DNA from: an uncultured Oscillospiraceae bacterium
GTDB taxonomy: Bacteria > Bacillota > Clostridia > Oscillospirales > Oscillospiraceae
Reading direction: 5' to 3'
NCBI GenBank assembly: GCA_947626845.1
Contig: CANQTW010000011.1
Coordinates: 1-64,000 of the forward strand
DNA length: 64,000 nucleotides
Positions 17,178-25,507 of the stretch are shown piece by piece (the first letter of the stretch is position 1; each line of letters begins with the position of its first letter). The notes under the pieces are model-generated. The model had not been told where the DNA came from. It did not search any database and saw only the letters and a list, made by a program, of their open reading frames with translations. Position numbers and translations under genes: made by a program.

Positions 17178-19523
17178 ATGAAAAAGCTTGTTTCCCTGAT
17201 GCTGGTGATCTGCCTGACGCTCTCCCTGGCCCCCGCGGCCTTTGCCGCCGAGGCCGGCGGCAGTGCCGGAGAGGACACGCGGTATTTTATCGACCAATAC
17301 CACGATCAGGACATCGACCTGAGAACTCTTGAGGTCACGCCCATCACCCAGGCGGACGCGGACAGGGCCGTGGCCGCGCTGAACGCGCTCCTGGCCGATC
17401 CCTCCGCCACCGGTGAGGCCGTGGAGGCGGCTTTTCGCGCCATTGTGGACGCCCGTACCACCGCCTTCACAAACTATGAGCTGCTCTACTTCCGCAGTAC
17501 CATGAACGTGAACGACGCCTCCATCGCGCGGCAGTCCTCCGCGTACTACAATCTGGCCGTCTCTATCGGGGATCAGCAGAGGACCGCCCTCCGTAACATC
17601 CTCTCCTCCCCCCACGCTGGATACGTCATCGAGGCCGAGAAGCTCTCCGCGGCGGATGTGGCCTACTATCTCTACTATACGCCCATGACCGATGAGGCGA
17701 AGGCCCTCTTCGCGGAGCTTAACGCCATCGAGCCGGAATACAACGCGGCCTACGCCAACGGCTTCCCCGTGACCTATGAGGGCGTGGAGTACACCTTTGA
17801 GAGTCTGGACGCGGCCTATGAGGCCGGCACGGTGGAGGATGACGCCTACGGCGTTATTATCGATTTGCTGACGGAGGCCTACTATAAGGGCCTTGGCGGC
17901 ATCTATCTCAGGATGCTGGATGTGACTAAGCGCATCGCCGAATACTACGGCTATGACAACTACGCCCAGTTCGGCTATATCCACGAGCATGGCCGCGACT
18001 ATACCCCTGAGGATATCCTGGCGTACTGCGACGCCGTGAAGGAATACATAGCTCCCCTGGCCCTCAAGATCGAGCAGATCAGTTATAATGATTACAACTA
18101 TTTCTATACCTCCGGCGACGAGGCCAGGGCCATTTACAGGGGCGACTACACGGGAGAGGACACCTTGGACTACATCGAGGCGCGTTTGGGCCAGCTCAGC
18201 CCGGAGCTTTTGGAGTCCTTCCAGTACATGCGCGCGCATAATCTCTTCGACATAACGGCGGGCGCCAACAAGGACACCGGAGCCTACACCTACATTCTCG
18301 ACAGCTACGGCGCTCCCTACATGTTCTCCTCCCCCAACGGAACTTTGAACGACTTCTCCACCATCATTCACGAGTTCGGCCATTACAACAACTTCTACTG
18401 GCACCCCAACGGCTGGAACGATCCCTCCGCCAACACCGATATCGCCGAGGTCCATTCTCAGGCCTTCGAGCTTCTCTTCACCCAGTTCTATGACGGCTTC
18501 TTCGGCGAGGAGGGCGGAAAGGTCGCCGAGGATATGCTGATGAGGAGCGTCGTGATGTACGCCATCCTCTACGGCGCCTTTTTCGGCGAGCTGGAAATCT
18601 ACGCCCACACCACCCCCGACGTCACCTATGAGGACATCTGCGACAAGTTCGCGGAGTTGAGCGAGGAGTATATGCTGGACGACCCCATGGACTGGCAGAC
18701 CATCCCCCACCTGACCGTGTCGCCGCTCTACTACATCAGCTACTCCGTCTCCGCCGCCGGCGCCGCCACCTTCTGGCTGGAAGCCCAGGAGGAGGGCTAC
18801 GACGCGGCGCTGGACGAATACCTGCGCTTTGTGGCGCTTGACCCGTCCATGGGCTTCCAGGAGCAGTTTGAGGCCCTTGACCTGCCCGATCCCCTGTCCG
18901 CCGGGTTTATTAAGCTGCTGGCCCAGGACCTGAGCGAGGCTCTGGAGGTGGATGAGCGCCTCTATCCCAGGCTCTTCAAGGATGTGCCCGTGGACAGCGA
19001 ATACTATGAGCCGATCACCTTCCTCGCCCTCCGGCATAAGCTCAACGGCGACGGGACAGGCCGATTCAACCCCGATCAATATGCCGACCGAGCCCAGATG
19101 ATCCAGATGCTCTATAACTGCTTCGCCGCGCAGAAAAAATACGAGACCGCTTCGCTCACCGACCTTTCGGGCAAGTGGTACGCCAACGCCGCCGCCTGGG
19201 GCGTTCAGACGAAGCTGATCACCGGTTACATACACCCGTCCACCGGAAAGATGGTCTTTGGCGGTGAGCGGGCGCTGGACAGGCAGAGCATGTTCGCCAT
19301 ACTGGGAAGGACGCTGGAGCTGTTTGGCATCCCCTGCGAGCCCGCCGGCACCTATGAGTATACCGACAATGTGGCCTCCTGGGCCAAGAAATCCGTGGAC
19401 TATCTCTATGAAAACAATCTCATCCAGGTCGATGAAAACGGCAGCATCGGCGCCACTGAACCGGTTGACCGCGGGGAACTGGCGATGTATATGTACTGGC
19501 TCTACAGGGTCGTTAACGGCTGA
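17178..19523 (+). CDS. secreted M3-family metallopeptidase with SLH anchor
   Basis: The 781-residue protein has an N-terminal signal peptide (MKKLVSLMLVICLTL...AFAAEA). It contains an M3-type oligopeptidase body with the zinc motif HEFGH at residues 398-402 in STIIHEFGHYNNF. C-terminal SLH repeats run from about residue 595 (LFKDVPVDSEYY; LTDLSGKWYANAAAWGV; YTDNVASWAKKSVDYLYENNLI). It is therefore a cell-wall-attached peptidase on the outer surface. ATG 17178 follows GGAGGT; the upstream in-frame extension lacks a signal sequence. Surface-anchored M3 enzymes are less common than the cytosolic oligoendopeptidases of this family. Confidence 0.88.
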   Translation: MKKLVSLMLVICLTLSLAPAAFAAEAGGSAGEDTRYFIDQYHDQDIDLRTLEVTPITQADADRAVAALNALLADPSATGEAVEAAFRAIVDARTTAFTNYELLYFRSTMNVNDASIARQSSAYYNLAVSIGDQQRTALRNILSSPHAGYVIEAEKLSAADVAYYLYYTPMTDEAKALFAELNAIEPEYNAAYANGFPVTYEGVEYTFESLDAAYEAGTVEDDAYGVIIDLLTEAYYKGLGGIYLRMLDVTKRIAEYYGYDNYAQFGYIHEHGRDYTPEDILAYCDAVKEYIAPLALKIEQISYNDYNYFYTSGDEARAIYRGDYTGEDTLDYIEARLGQLSPELLESFQYMRAHNLFDITAGANKDTGAYTYILDSYGAPYMFSSPNGTLNDFSTIIHEFGHYNNFYWHPNGWNDPSANTDIAEVHSQAFELLFTQFYDGFFGEEGGKVAEDMLMRSVVMYAILYGAFFGELEIYAHTTPDVTYEDICDKFAELSEEYMLDDPMDWQTIPHLTVSPLYYISYSVSAAGAATFWLEAQEEGYDAALDEYLRFVALDPSMGFQEQFEALDLPDPLSAGFIKLLAQDLSEALEVDERLYPRLFKDVPVDSEYYEPITFLALRHKLNGDGTGRFNPDQYADRAQMIQMLYNCFAAQKKYETASLTDLSGKWYANAAAWGVQTKLITGYIHPSTGKMVFGGERALDRQSMFAILGRTLELFGIPCEPAGTYEYTDNVASWAKKSVDYLYENNLIQVDENGSIGATEPVDRGELAMYMYWLYRVVNG

Positions 19524-19542
19524 TTTTCCCCTCTAATCTGAT

Positions 19543-19579
19543 TCCCCTTCCCTCTCCCTTGGGGAGAGGGGAATTTTTT
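19543..19579 (+). terminator. intrinsic terminator of the SLH peptidase gene
   Basis: A 9-bp stem CCCTCTCCC/GGGAGAGGG with a TTG loop (19550-19570) is followed by GAATTTTTTG. Confidence 0.9.
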
Positions 19580-19621
19580 GGGAAAGATTGATATTTAATT
19601 AACAAATTTCCGCTGAACCTG

Positions 19622-19650
19622 TTGACATTTGAGTGCCTGTATGCTATACT
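19622..19650 (+). promoter_or_regulatory. promoter of the Crp-family regulator/ABC operon
   Basis: TTGACA (19622-19627), a 17-bp spacer and TATACT (19645-19650) form a near-consensus promoter 41 bp before the ATG. Confidence 0.85.
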
Positions 19651-19661
19651 CATTAAAAAGC

Positions 19662-19675
19662 GTCTCATATGAGAC
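19662..19675. promoter_or_regulatory. 14-bp palindromic operator in the Crp-family leader
   Basis: GTCTCATATGAGAC is a perfect palindrome beginning about 5 bp after the expected transcription start and ending 16 bp before the start codon. Its position over the start site suggests repression, most simply autoregulation by the Crp/Fnr-type protein encoded next. Confidence 0.6.
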
Positions 19676-19691
19676 AGTCAGGAGGGAGAAT

Positions 19692-20333
19692 ATGACAAGC
19701 GCCCAATTGGAGATCATGAAAGGGACGTTCCTTTTCCGGGGGCTTGAGGCCGGAGAGATCGAAGCTCTCTTAGGCGAGCAGGCGCGGATCGGCTCCTACC
19801 GCAAGGGCGAGGTGATCTACTCCCCCTCTAACTTCCGGCGGGAGCTGGGTATCCTGCTGCGGGGGGCCCTGACCGTGACCAAGGGGAGCCTGACTGTCAG
19901 CGAGCTTGGCGTTGGGGATCTCTTTGGCGCGGCGGCGCTTTTCACGGACGAGGAGCGCTACGTCTCCACCCTGACCGCCGCGCGCCACTGCGAGGTGCTG
20001 TTTCTCTCCCAGGAGAACGTCAGCCGGCTTATCGATGAGAGCGCGGCGGTGCGGGAAAACTATCTGCGTTACCTGGCCCAGCGCATCCGCTTTCTCTCCG
20101 CCAAGGTGGACGCCCTGTCCTCCGGCTCCGGGGAGCGGAAGCTGTCGGGCTTTCTGCTGACCAACGCCGGAGAGGACGGCATCATCACCGTCAAGTCCCT
20201 GACCGACCTGGCCTCCCGTCTGGGGGTGGCCCGCGCCACCCTCTACCGGGAGCTGGATAAGCTTCTGGACGCCGGCATTATCGCCAAGTCCGGAAAAACC
20301 ATCACCGTGTTAAAGCCGGAATCTCTGAAATAA
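19692..20333 (+). CDS. Crp/Fnr-family transcriptional regulator
   Basis: The 213-residue protein has an N-terminal cyclic-nucleotide-binding-type beta-roll (VIYSPSNFRRELGILLRGAL; VGDLFGAAALFTDEERYVST), a long dimerisation helix and a C-terminal winged helix with recognition segment TDLASRLGVARATLYRELDKL. ATG 19692 follows GGAGGGAGAAT. No cysteine cluster for an Fe-S centre is present, so it is not FNR-like in sensing. It heads an operon with an ABC importer and probably controls it and itself through the palindrome at 19662-19675. The effector is unknown. Confidence 0.88.
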   Translation: MTSAQLEIMKGTFLFRGLEAGEIEALLGEQARIGSYRKGEVIYSPSNFRRELGILLRGALTVTKGSLTVSELGVGDLFGAAALFTDEERYVSTLTAARHCEVLFLSQENVSRLIDESAAVRENYLRYLAQRIRFLSAKVDALSSGSGERKLSGFLLTNAGEDGIITVKSLTDLASRLGVARATLYRELDKLLDAGIIAKSGKTITVLKPESLK

Positions 20334-20364
20334 AGAAGATTCCGTCTGGAAAGGATATCAGGAT

Positions 20365-21480
20365 ATGAAAAAGGTACTCATCTTACTGCTCGCTCTCGCC
20401 CTGACGCTGTCCCTGGCCGCCTGCGGCGGAACAGGCAACGACACCACGGGCGATACCTCCAACGACACCGCAAGCGACACCGCCAAGGATACCGCCTCCG
20501 ACACTTCCGGAGATACCGCCGGCGACACCGCAAGCGACACCTCCGAAGAGACGCTTCCCACGGCCTATGACGTGAACTTCGCCGTCCTCACCGGCCCCAC
20601 GGGCGTGGGAGCCGTCAGCCTCATGGAGCAGAACGACGCCGGCCAGACGCTCAACCACTACATCGTCTCCGCCGTGGCGGACAACAGCCAAATCCAGAAC
20701 GGCCTCATCAACGGCGACTATGACATCGCCGCCGTGGCCACCAACGTGGCCTCCGCCCTCTACAACAAGACCCAGGGACAGGTGCAGGTGATCGCCATCA
20801 ACACCCTGGGCGTGCTCTACATCCTGGAGCGGGGTGACACGGTAAATTCCGTGGCCGACCTCAAGGGTAAGACCATCTACTCCCCCGGTCAGGGCGCCAA
20901 CCCGGAGTACGCGCTCCGGTATATCCTGACCCAGAACGGCCTCTCGGTCAGCACCCCCACCGAGGCTGTCGCGGACGCGGACGTGGAGCTGGTCTTTGAG
21001 GACGCCAGCGTGATTCAGACGAAGATGGCCGCCGGCGAGATCGATCTCTGTATGCTGCCCGTCCCCGCCGCCACCGCCGTGCTGATCCAGAATCAGGACG
21101 TGCGCTCGGCTCTGGATATGACAAAGGAGTGGGACGCCCTGCAGACCGGCGGACAGCTCACCATGGGCTGTGTGGCCGTCAGGACCGCCTTTGCCCAGGA
21201 GCACCCGGAGGCGGTGAAGCAGTTCCTCACCGACTATGAGGCGTCCATCAACGCCGTAAAGGCCGACGTGGAGCACGCCGCCGCTCTCTGCGAGCAGTAT
21301 GGCATCGTCCCCAAGGCCGCCATCGCCAAAAGGGCCATCCCCGACTGCTCCCTGACCTTCATCGCGGGCGCGGACGTGCGCGCCACGCTGGAGCCCTACT
21401 ATCAGGTGCTTTTTGACGCCAACCCCGCTTCGATTGGAGGGGCAATGCCCGATGAAGCCTTCTACTGGCAGGCCGACTGA
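20365..21480 (+). CDS. ABC transporter substrate-binding lipoprotein (NMT1/SsuA-TauA type)
   Basis: The 371-residue lipoprotein has a lipobox at LSLAACGG. A linker of about 35 residues made almost only of Asp, Thr, Ser and Ala comes next. The NMT1/periplasmic type II binding domain follows (VNFAVLTGPTGVGAVSLME; GDYDIAAVATNVASALYNK; DLKGKTIYSPGQGANPEYALRYIL). The following permease and ATPase complete an importer of the nitrate/sulfonate/taurine family. The substrate cannot be deduced. The AAGGA ribosome site lies 9 bases before ATG. Confidence 0.88.
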   Translation: MKKVLILLLALALTLSLAACGGTGNDTTGDTSNDTASDTAKDTASDTSGDTAGDTASDTSEETLPTAYDVNFAVLTGPTGVGAVSLMEQNDAGQTLNHYIVSAVADNSQIQNGLINGDYDIAAVATNVASALYNKTQGQVQVIAINTLGVLYILERGDTVNSVADLKGKTIYSPGQGANPEYALRYILTQNGLSVSTPTEAVADADVELVFEDASVIQTKMAAGEIDLCMLPVPAATAVLIQNQDVRSALDMTKEWDALQTGGQLTMGCVAVRTAFAQEHPEAVKQFLTDYEASINAVKADVEHAAALCEQYGIVPKAAIAKRAIPDCSLTFIAGADVRATLEPYYQVLFDANPASIGGAMPDEAFYWQAD

Positions 21481-22225
21481 TAAAGGAAAAAACATTGCAT
21501 TGAAGCTTTTGGCCCCAGCCGTCTTTTGGCTGGGGCTGTGGCAGCTTGCGGCCATGGCGGTGGGACAGTCCCTGCTGCTCCCCTCCCCCCTTGAGGTGGG
21601 GGCGCGTCTCTGGGCGCTTTTGGGAACGGGTCTTTTCTGGCTCAGCGCCCTGGCGACGCTTTTCAGGATCGTCGCGGGGACGGTCATAGGCGTGGCCGCC
21701 GGCGCGGCGCTGGCCGTGCTGACCCATGTGAGCCGCGCCGCTGACGCGCTCCTCTCCCCTGCCGTGCGGGTGCTGAGAGCCGCCCCTGTGGTCAGCTTTA
21801 TCGTGCTGATCATCCTCTGGGCGGGATCGGACACGGTGCCCGTCATCATCTGCGCCATGATCGTGGCGCCGGTGGTGTGGGAAAATCTGCGAACGGGCCT
21901 GGCCTCCCCCTCCCCGGAGCTTTTGGAGATGGCGGCGGCCTATCGGATGGGCGCGCTCCGGCGGGCGCGGTACATTTATCTGCCCGCGGCGCTCCCCTAT
22001 CTGCGCAGCGGCGTTCTCAGCTCCATTGGCCTGGCGTGGAAGTCAGGCGTCGCGGCGGAGGTGCTGTGCACCCCCAAGCGGGCGCTGGGAAGCCAAATCT
22101 ACTGGTCCAAGCTGTATCTGGAGATACCGTCCCTCTTCGCCTGGACGGCGGTGGTGGCGGCGCTGTCTCTGGCGGTGGAATCGCTGGTGCGGCGGGCGCT
22201 GGAGAAAGGGGGCGGCGGCAAATGA
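21452..22225 (+). CDS. ABC transporter permease (SsuC/TauC type)
   Basis: The 257-residue membrane protein has about six hydrophobic segments and the permease EAA-type loop (ELLEMAAAYRMGALRRARYIYLPAALPYL). The start is placed at ATG 21452 (MKPSTGRPTDKG) behind GGAGGGGC, giving a 29-bp overlap with the binding-protein gene. It pairs with the ATPase whose start overlaps its stop (ATGA). Confidence 0.88.
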   Translation: MKPSTGRPTDKGKNIALKLLAPAVFWLGLWQLAAMAVGQSLLLPSPLEVGARLWALLGTGLFWLSALATLFRIVAGTVIGVAAGAALAVLTHVSRAADALLSPAVRVLRAAPVVSFIVLIILWAGSDTVPVIICAMIVAPVVWENLRTGLASPSPELLEMAAAYRMGALRRARYIYLPAALPYLRSGVLSSIGLAWKSGVAAEVLCTPKRALGSQIYWSKLYLEIPSLFAWTAVVAALSLAVESLVRRALEKGGGGK

Positions 22226-22815
22226 GGCTGGAAAACGCCTCGTTCTCCTATGGGGACAAGGTGATCCTGGACGGCTTTTCGCTGTCCCTGCCCGATGAGG
22301 GCGTTACGGCCCTGTCCGGCCCCTCCGGGTGCGGCAAGACCACCCTGCTGCGGCTCCTGGCGGGCCTGCTGACGCCTGAGAGCGGGAGCGTAGACGCGCC
22401 GGGTCTTGCGCGCACGGCGATCCTCTTTCAGGAGGACAGGCTCCTGCCCGCTTTCTCCGCCGCGGCGCAGCTGAAGGCCGTCCTGCCCCGCGGCGCCGAG
22501 GTAGTGGACTATCTGGACGCCGTTGGCTTGGCCTCCGAGGCGGACTCCCCCGTGGAAGCTCTGTCCGGCGGTATGAAGCGGCGGGTGGCGCTGGCACGGG
22601 CGCTGGCCTATGCCGGGGACAAGTCCCTGCTCCTGCTGGACGAGCCCTTCACCGGCGTGGACGCCGGCAACGCCAGGCGTATTATGGCGCGTCTGCGGGC
22701 GCTGGACATCCCCGTCCTCCTCTCCGCCCATGACGCGGAGTCCCTGTCCCTGGCGGATAGGGTGATCCACCTTTCCGGCCCGCCGCTTTCGGCAAATTCC
22801 GACAATATTGGATAA
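22222..22815 (+). CDS. ABC transporter ATP-binding protein (SsuB/TauB type)
   Basis: This short ATPase (197 residues; relatives are usually 240-260) is nevertheless complete: Walker A GPSGCGKTT, signature LSGGMKRRVALARAL, Walker B LLLLDEPFTG and switch His in LSAHDAES. It starts at ATG 22222, overlapping the permease stop, and energises the importer encoded by the two preceding genes. The missing length falls in the C-terminal extension and the region between Walker A and the signature. Confidence 0.9.
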   Translation: MRLENASFSYGDKVILDGFSLSLPDEGVTALSGPSGCGKTTLLRLLAGLLTPESGSVDAPGLARTAILFQEDRLLPAFSAAAQLKAVLPRGAEVVDYLDAVGLASEADSPVEALSGGMKRRVALARALAYAGDKSLLLLDEPFTGVDAGNARRIMARLRALDIPVLLSAHDAESLSLADRVIHLSGPPLSANSDNIG

Positions 22816-22821
22816 AAATTC

Positions 22822-22850
22822 TTTACCGTCCCCCTGTTTACTGCTATAAT
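22822..22850 (+). promoter_or_regulatory. promoter of the small membrane-anchored protein gene
   Basis: TTTACC (22822-22827), a 17-bp spacer and TATAAT (22845-22850) lie 19 bp before ATG 22870. The in-frame ATG at 22849 lies inside the -10 box and cannot be the start. Confidence 0.75.
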
Positions 22851-22869
22851 GGTAAACAGGGGTGATTTT

Positions 22870-23343
22870 ATGGACATTTTTAAAAAATGGTGGTTCTATG
22901 TGATCGTGGGGGTGATCATCTTACTGCTCCCCTTTGCCATCAAGACCGCCCTGGAGAATCCGGCGGACACCTCCACAGCTCCCCCGACGCAGGATTCCTC
23001 CGCTCCGGACACCACCCTGCCCGACACCGCCCCGCCGGACACAAAAGCGCCCGACACCGCCAAAACCGGCACCGCGGCGCCGGATACGGCGAAAAAAGAT
23101 ACCGCCGCGCCGGATACGGCAGCGCCTGATGCTTCAACCCCCGATACCGCCGTCCCGGACAGCGGCGGCCAAGCGGAGCCCGTGTCGGTCACCTATGTGC
23201 TGAATACCAACACCAAAAAGTTTCATTTTCCCTCCTGCTCCAGCGTGAAGGATATAAAGGAGAAGAACCGGCAGGACTCCACCCTCACCCGTCAGGAGAT
23301 CATCGCCCTGGGCTACTCCCCCTGCGGACGGTGCAAGCCGTAA
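22870..23343 (+). CDS. membrane-anchored protein with Cys/His-rich C-terminal domain
   Basis: The 157-residue protein begins with one membrane segment (residues 7-23) followed by about 70 residues of Pro/Asp/Thr/Ala repeats (APDTA units). It ends in a compact domain with TYVLNTNTKKFHFPSCSSV and YSPCGRCKP. The latter motif, one His and three Cys, is often fused to secreted nucleases and other surface proteins in Firmicutes and looks like a small metal-binding domain. Here it stands alone on a stalk. The function is unknown. GGGGTGA precedes ATG 22870. Confidence 0.7.
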   Translation: MDIFKKWWFYVIVGVIILLLPFAIKTALENPADTSTAPPTQDSSAPDTTLPDTAPPDTKAPDTAKTGTAAPDTAKKDTAAPDTAAPDASTPDTAVPDSGGQAEPVSVTYVLNTNTKKFHFPSCSSVKDIKEKNRQDSTLTRQEIIALGYSPCGRCKP

Positions 23344-23360
23344 AATACACATTATACAGC

Positions 23361-23398
23361 AAAAACTGGCGTGGATTTGCAAATTCACGCCAGTTTTT
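23361..23398. terminator. bidirectional terminator
   Basis: A near-perfect 19-bp inverted repeat (AAAAACTGGCGTG at 23361-23373 pairs with 23386-23398, and the centre ATTTGCAAAT is self-complementary) ends in T5 on both strands. It serves the plus-strand gene ending at 23343 and the minus-strand ABC operon. Confidence 0.85.
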
Positions 23399-23400
23399 GT

Positions 23401-23595
23401 ACTGTCGAAAAAGCCCTGACGGGCTTTTTCCGACAAAGGGGGAACGTGCGGGCAATTTTCTCTGAATTTTGCGAAATTCAGAGAAAATTACCCTGCTGTC
23501 ATCCTGTGCGCGCCCCGCAGGGGCACACTTGGACGACAAAAGGGATTTTTTCCGACGCACATGTCGCCGGAAAAAATATCAAATTTGAGTTTTAC
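23401..23595 (-). repeat. family A long palindromic repeat, copy A1 (inverted orientation)
   Basis: Read on the minus strand it contains three hairpins in order: a T6/A6 hairpin with ACATGTGCGTCGG at its tip, a CTGAATTT/AAATTCAG hairpin, and a TCGGAAAAAGCCC/GGGCTTTTT hairpin. Copies A2 (36971-37277) and A3 (51313-51513) have the same order. It lies between convergent genes. Confidence 0.8.
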
Positions 23596-23611
23596 TATTG
23601 TTTGACAGGTT

Positions 23612-25507
23612 TTACGCTTTTCCCTCCAGCTGTCTCTGCTGTTCATGGAATTGGAGGGTGTAGAGCCGGTAATAGCGGCCCTTTTTATGCAGCAGCTCCT
23701 GATGGGTCCCCTGCTCCTTGATAACGCCGTGGGACAGAAGGATGATGTTGTCGGAGTGCTGGATGGTGCTGAGCCTGTGGGCCACGATCAGCATGGTGCC
23801 GATGTTCTTCATCTTCTCCAGGGAGTCCTGGATCAGTATCTCGGTCTCCGTGTCGATGTTGGCGGTGGCCTCGTCCAGGATCATCACCTCCGGCCGGTGG
23901 AGGATGGTGCGGGCGAAGCTGAGAAGCTGGCGCTGGCCGGCGGAGAAGTTGTTGCCCCGCTCCCTGACCACCTCGTCAAGGCCGCCGTCCAGCTTGTTAA
24001 TAAAGTGGTCGGCGTTGACGTACCGGCAGGCCTGCCATATCTCGTCATCGGTGAAGGAGTCCTCCCGCAGAACGATGTTGGAACGGATGGTGCCGGAGAA
24101 CAGGAACACGTCCTGGAGCATCTGGCCGAAATGGCGGCGCAGGGAGGCTATCTTGATGTGCCTGATGTCGATGCCGTCAATGAGGATCTGGCCCTTCTGG
24201 ATATCGTAATTGCGGCAGATGAGGCTGAGGATGGTGGTCTTGCCGGAACCGGTGGCGCCCACAAAGGCCACGGTCTCCTTGGGCTTCACATGGAAGCTTA
24301 CGCCCTTCAGCACCCACTCGCCGGGGATGTAGGAGAACCAGACGTCTTTAAACTCGATGTCGCCCTCGATATGGTCCAGCTCGATGGCGTCCGGCTCGTC
24401 CGTAAGCTCCGGCTCCAGGTCGAAGATGGCGAATATCTTCTCCGCCGAGGCAAAGGCGGACTGCAGCTGGTTGAACTGCTCGGCAAGGGTCTGGATGGGG
24501 TTGAAGAACTTGGAGATATACATGTAGAAGGTGACCAGGGTGCCGCTCTGGATGGTCTGGCCCAAAAAGACGGTGTTCTTGATGTATCCCCGCCCGCACA
24601 GGTACAGAAGGCAAAGCACGGAGCTTATGTACAGCATGTAGACCATGGGCCGGAAGATGCCGAACACCAGCGTCATGTTGCGCCGGGCGACGCGCAGGCC
24701 GTTGGATTTCTCCAAAAACTCCTCCATCTTGGCGTCCTCCCGGTTGAAAATCTGGGTGATCTTGATGCCGGACAGGTTCTCGCTGAGGTAGGTGTTGATG
24801 TCGGTGGTCCTGTCCTTCACCGTGCGGAACACCCGACGGGTGAAGACGCGGAAGATGACGGTGAACAGCACCAGGAACGGGATGAAGCAAAGCACCATCA
24901 GCGTCAGCTCCAGGTTCAGGATCAGCATGGCCGCTAAGACGCCCACGATGACGAAGACGTTGCGGATCATGTTCACCAGAATGTTGGTGAACATCATGGA
25001 GATGGCGTTGGTGTCGTTGGTGACGCGAGTCACCAGCTTGCCCACGGGAATCTGATTCAGCTGGTTGTGGCTCAGGCTCTCGATGTGAGTGAACAGGTCC
25101 TGGCGCAGAGAGGACAGTATCTTCTGGCCCGTCTTTTGCAGGATGATGGACTGGAAATAGGTGCTGACCATGGAGACGATCAGGATACTGGCGTAAAGGC
25201 CCACGCGGATGAACAGCTCCCGAAGCTCAAATTCGTCCTTGATCACCGTCTCGATATTCCCCACCAGGATGGGCGAAATGATGTCGTAGGCGATGGACAC
25301 CATCATCATGAAAAGCACCGCCAGGAAGTTCTTCCAGTAGGGCTTGGCGTAAGGCAGCATACGGGCCATGATCTCCCCGTCCGGCACGTTCCGGTCAAAG
25401 GTGACGGCGGCCTTTTTGCGCTTCAGGGTGGCGTAGGCGGCGATGAACAGTATGGAGAAGACGCCCACAATGGCGCCCACGATATAAAGCGGCGTGAACT
25501 CACCCAT
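23612..25507 (-). CDS. ABC exporter half (ATPase-permease fusion), subunit 2
   Basis: The 631-residue protein has an N-terminal extra membrane helix, six-helix ABC transmembrane type 1 domain (about residues 50-330) and a nucleotide-binding domain: Walker A GATGSGKTTI, signature FSAGQRQLLSFARTI, Walker B VMILDEATANID. It is encoded directly after another half-transporter and overlaps it by 8 bp, so the pair should form a heterodimeric multidrug/lipid/peptide exporter of the LmrCD/BmrCD class. The start at ATG 25507 (MGEFTPLY) has GGGAGG upstream; a longer start would overlap further. Confidence 0.9.
   Translation of the reverse strand: MGEFTPLYIVGAIVGVFSILFIAAYATLKRKKAAVTFDRNVPDGEIMARMLPYAKPYWKNFLAVLFMMMVSIAYDIISPILVGNIETVIKDEFELRELFIRVGLYASILIVSMVSTYFQSIILQKTGQKILSSLRQDLFTHIESLSHNQLNQIPVGKLVTRVTNDTNAISMMFTNILVNMIRNVFVIVGVLAAMLILNLELTLMVLCFIPFLVLFTVIFRVFTRRVFRTVKDRTTDINTYLSENLSGIKITQIFNREDAKMEEFLEKSNGLRVARRNMTLVFGIFRPMVYMLYISSVLCLLYLCGRGYIKNTVFLGQTIQSGTLVTFYMYISKFFNPIQTLAEQFNQLQSAFASAEKIFAIFDLEPELTDEPDAIELDHIEGDIEFKDVWFSYIPGEWVLKGVSFHVKPKETVAFVGATGSGKTTILSLICRNYDIQKGQILIDGIDIRHIKIASLRRHFGQMLQDVFLFSGTIRSNIVLREDSFTDDEIWQACRYVNADHFINKLDGGLDEVVRERGNNFSAGQRQLLSFARTILHRPEVMILDEATANIDTETEILIQDSLEKMKNIGTMLIVAHRLSTIQHSDNIILLSHGVIKEQGTHQELLHKKGRYYRLYTLQFHEQQRQLEGKA

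Noticed and set aside
17064..19235. Minus-strand open frame of 723 codons opposite the SLH peptidase
   Set aside because: The plus-strand protein has signal peptide, HEFGH and SLH repeats; the antisense frame has no recognisable domain or start site.
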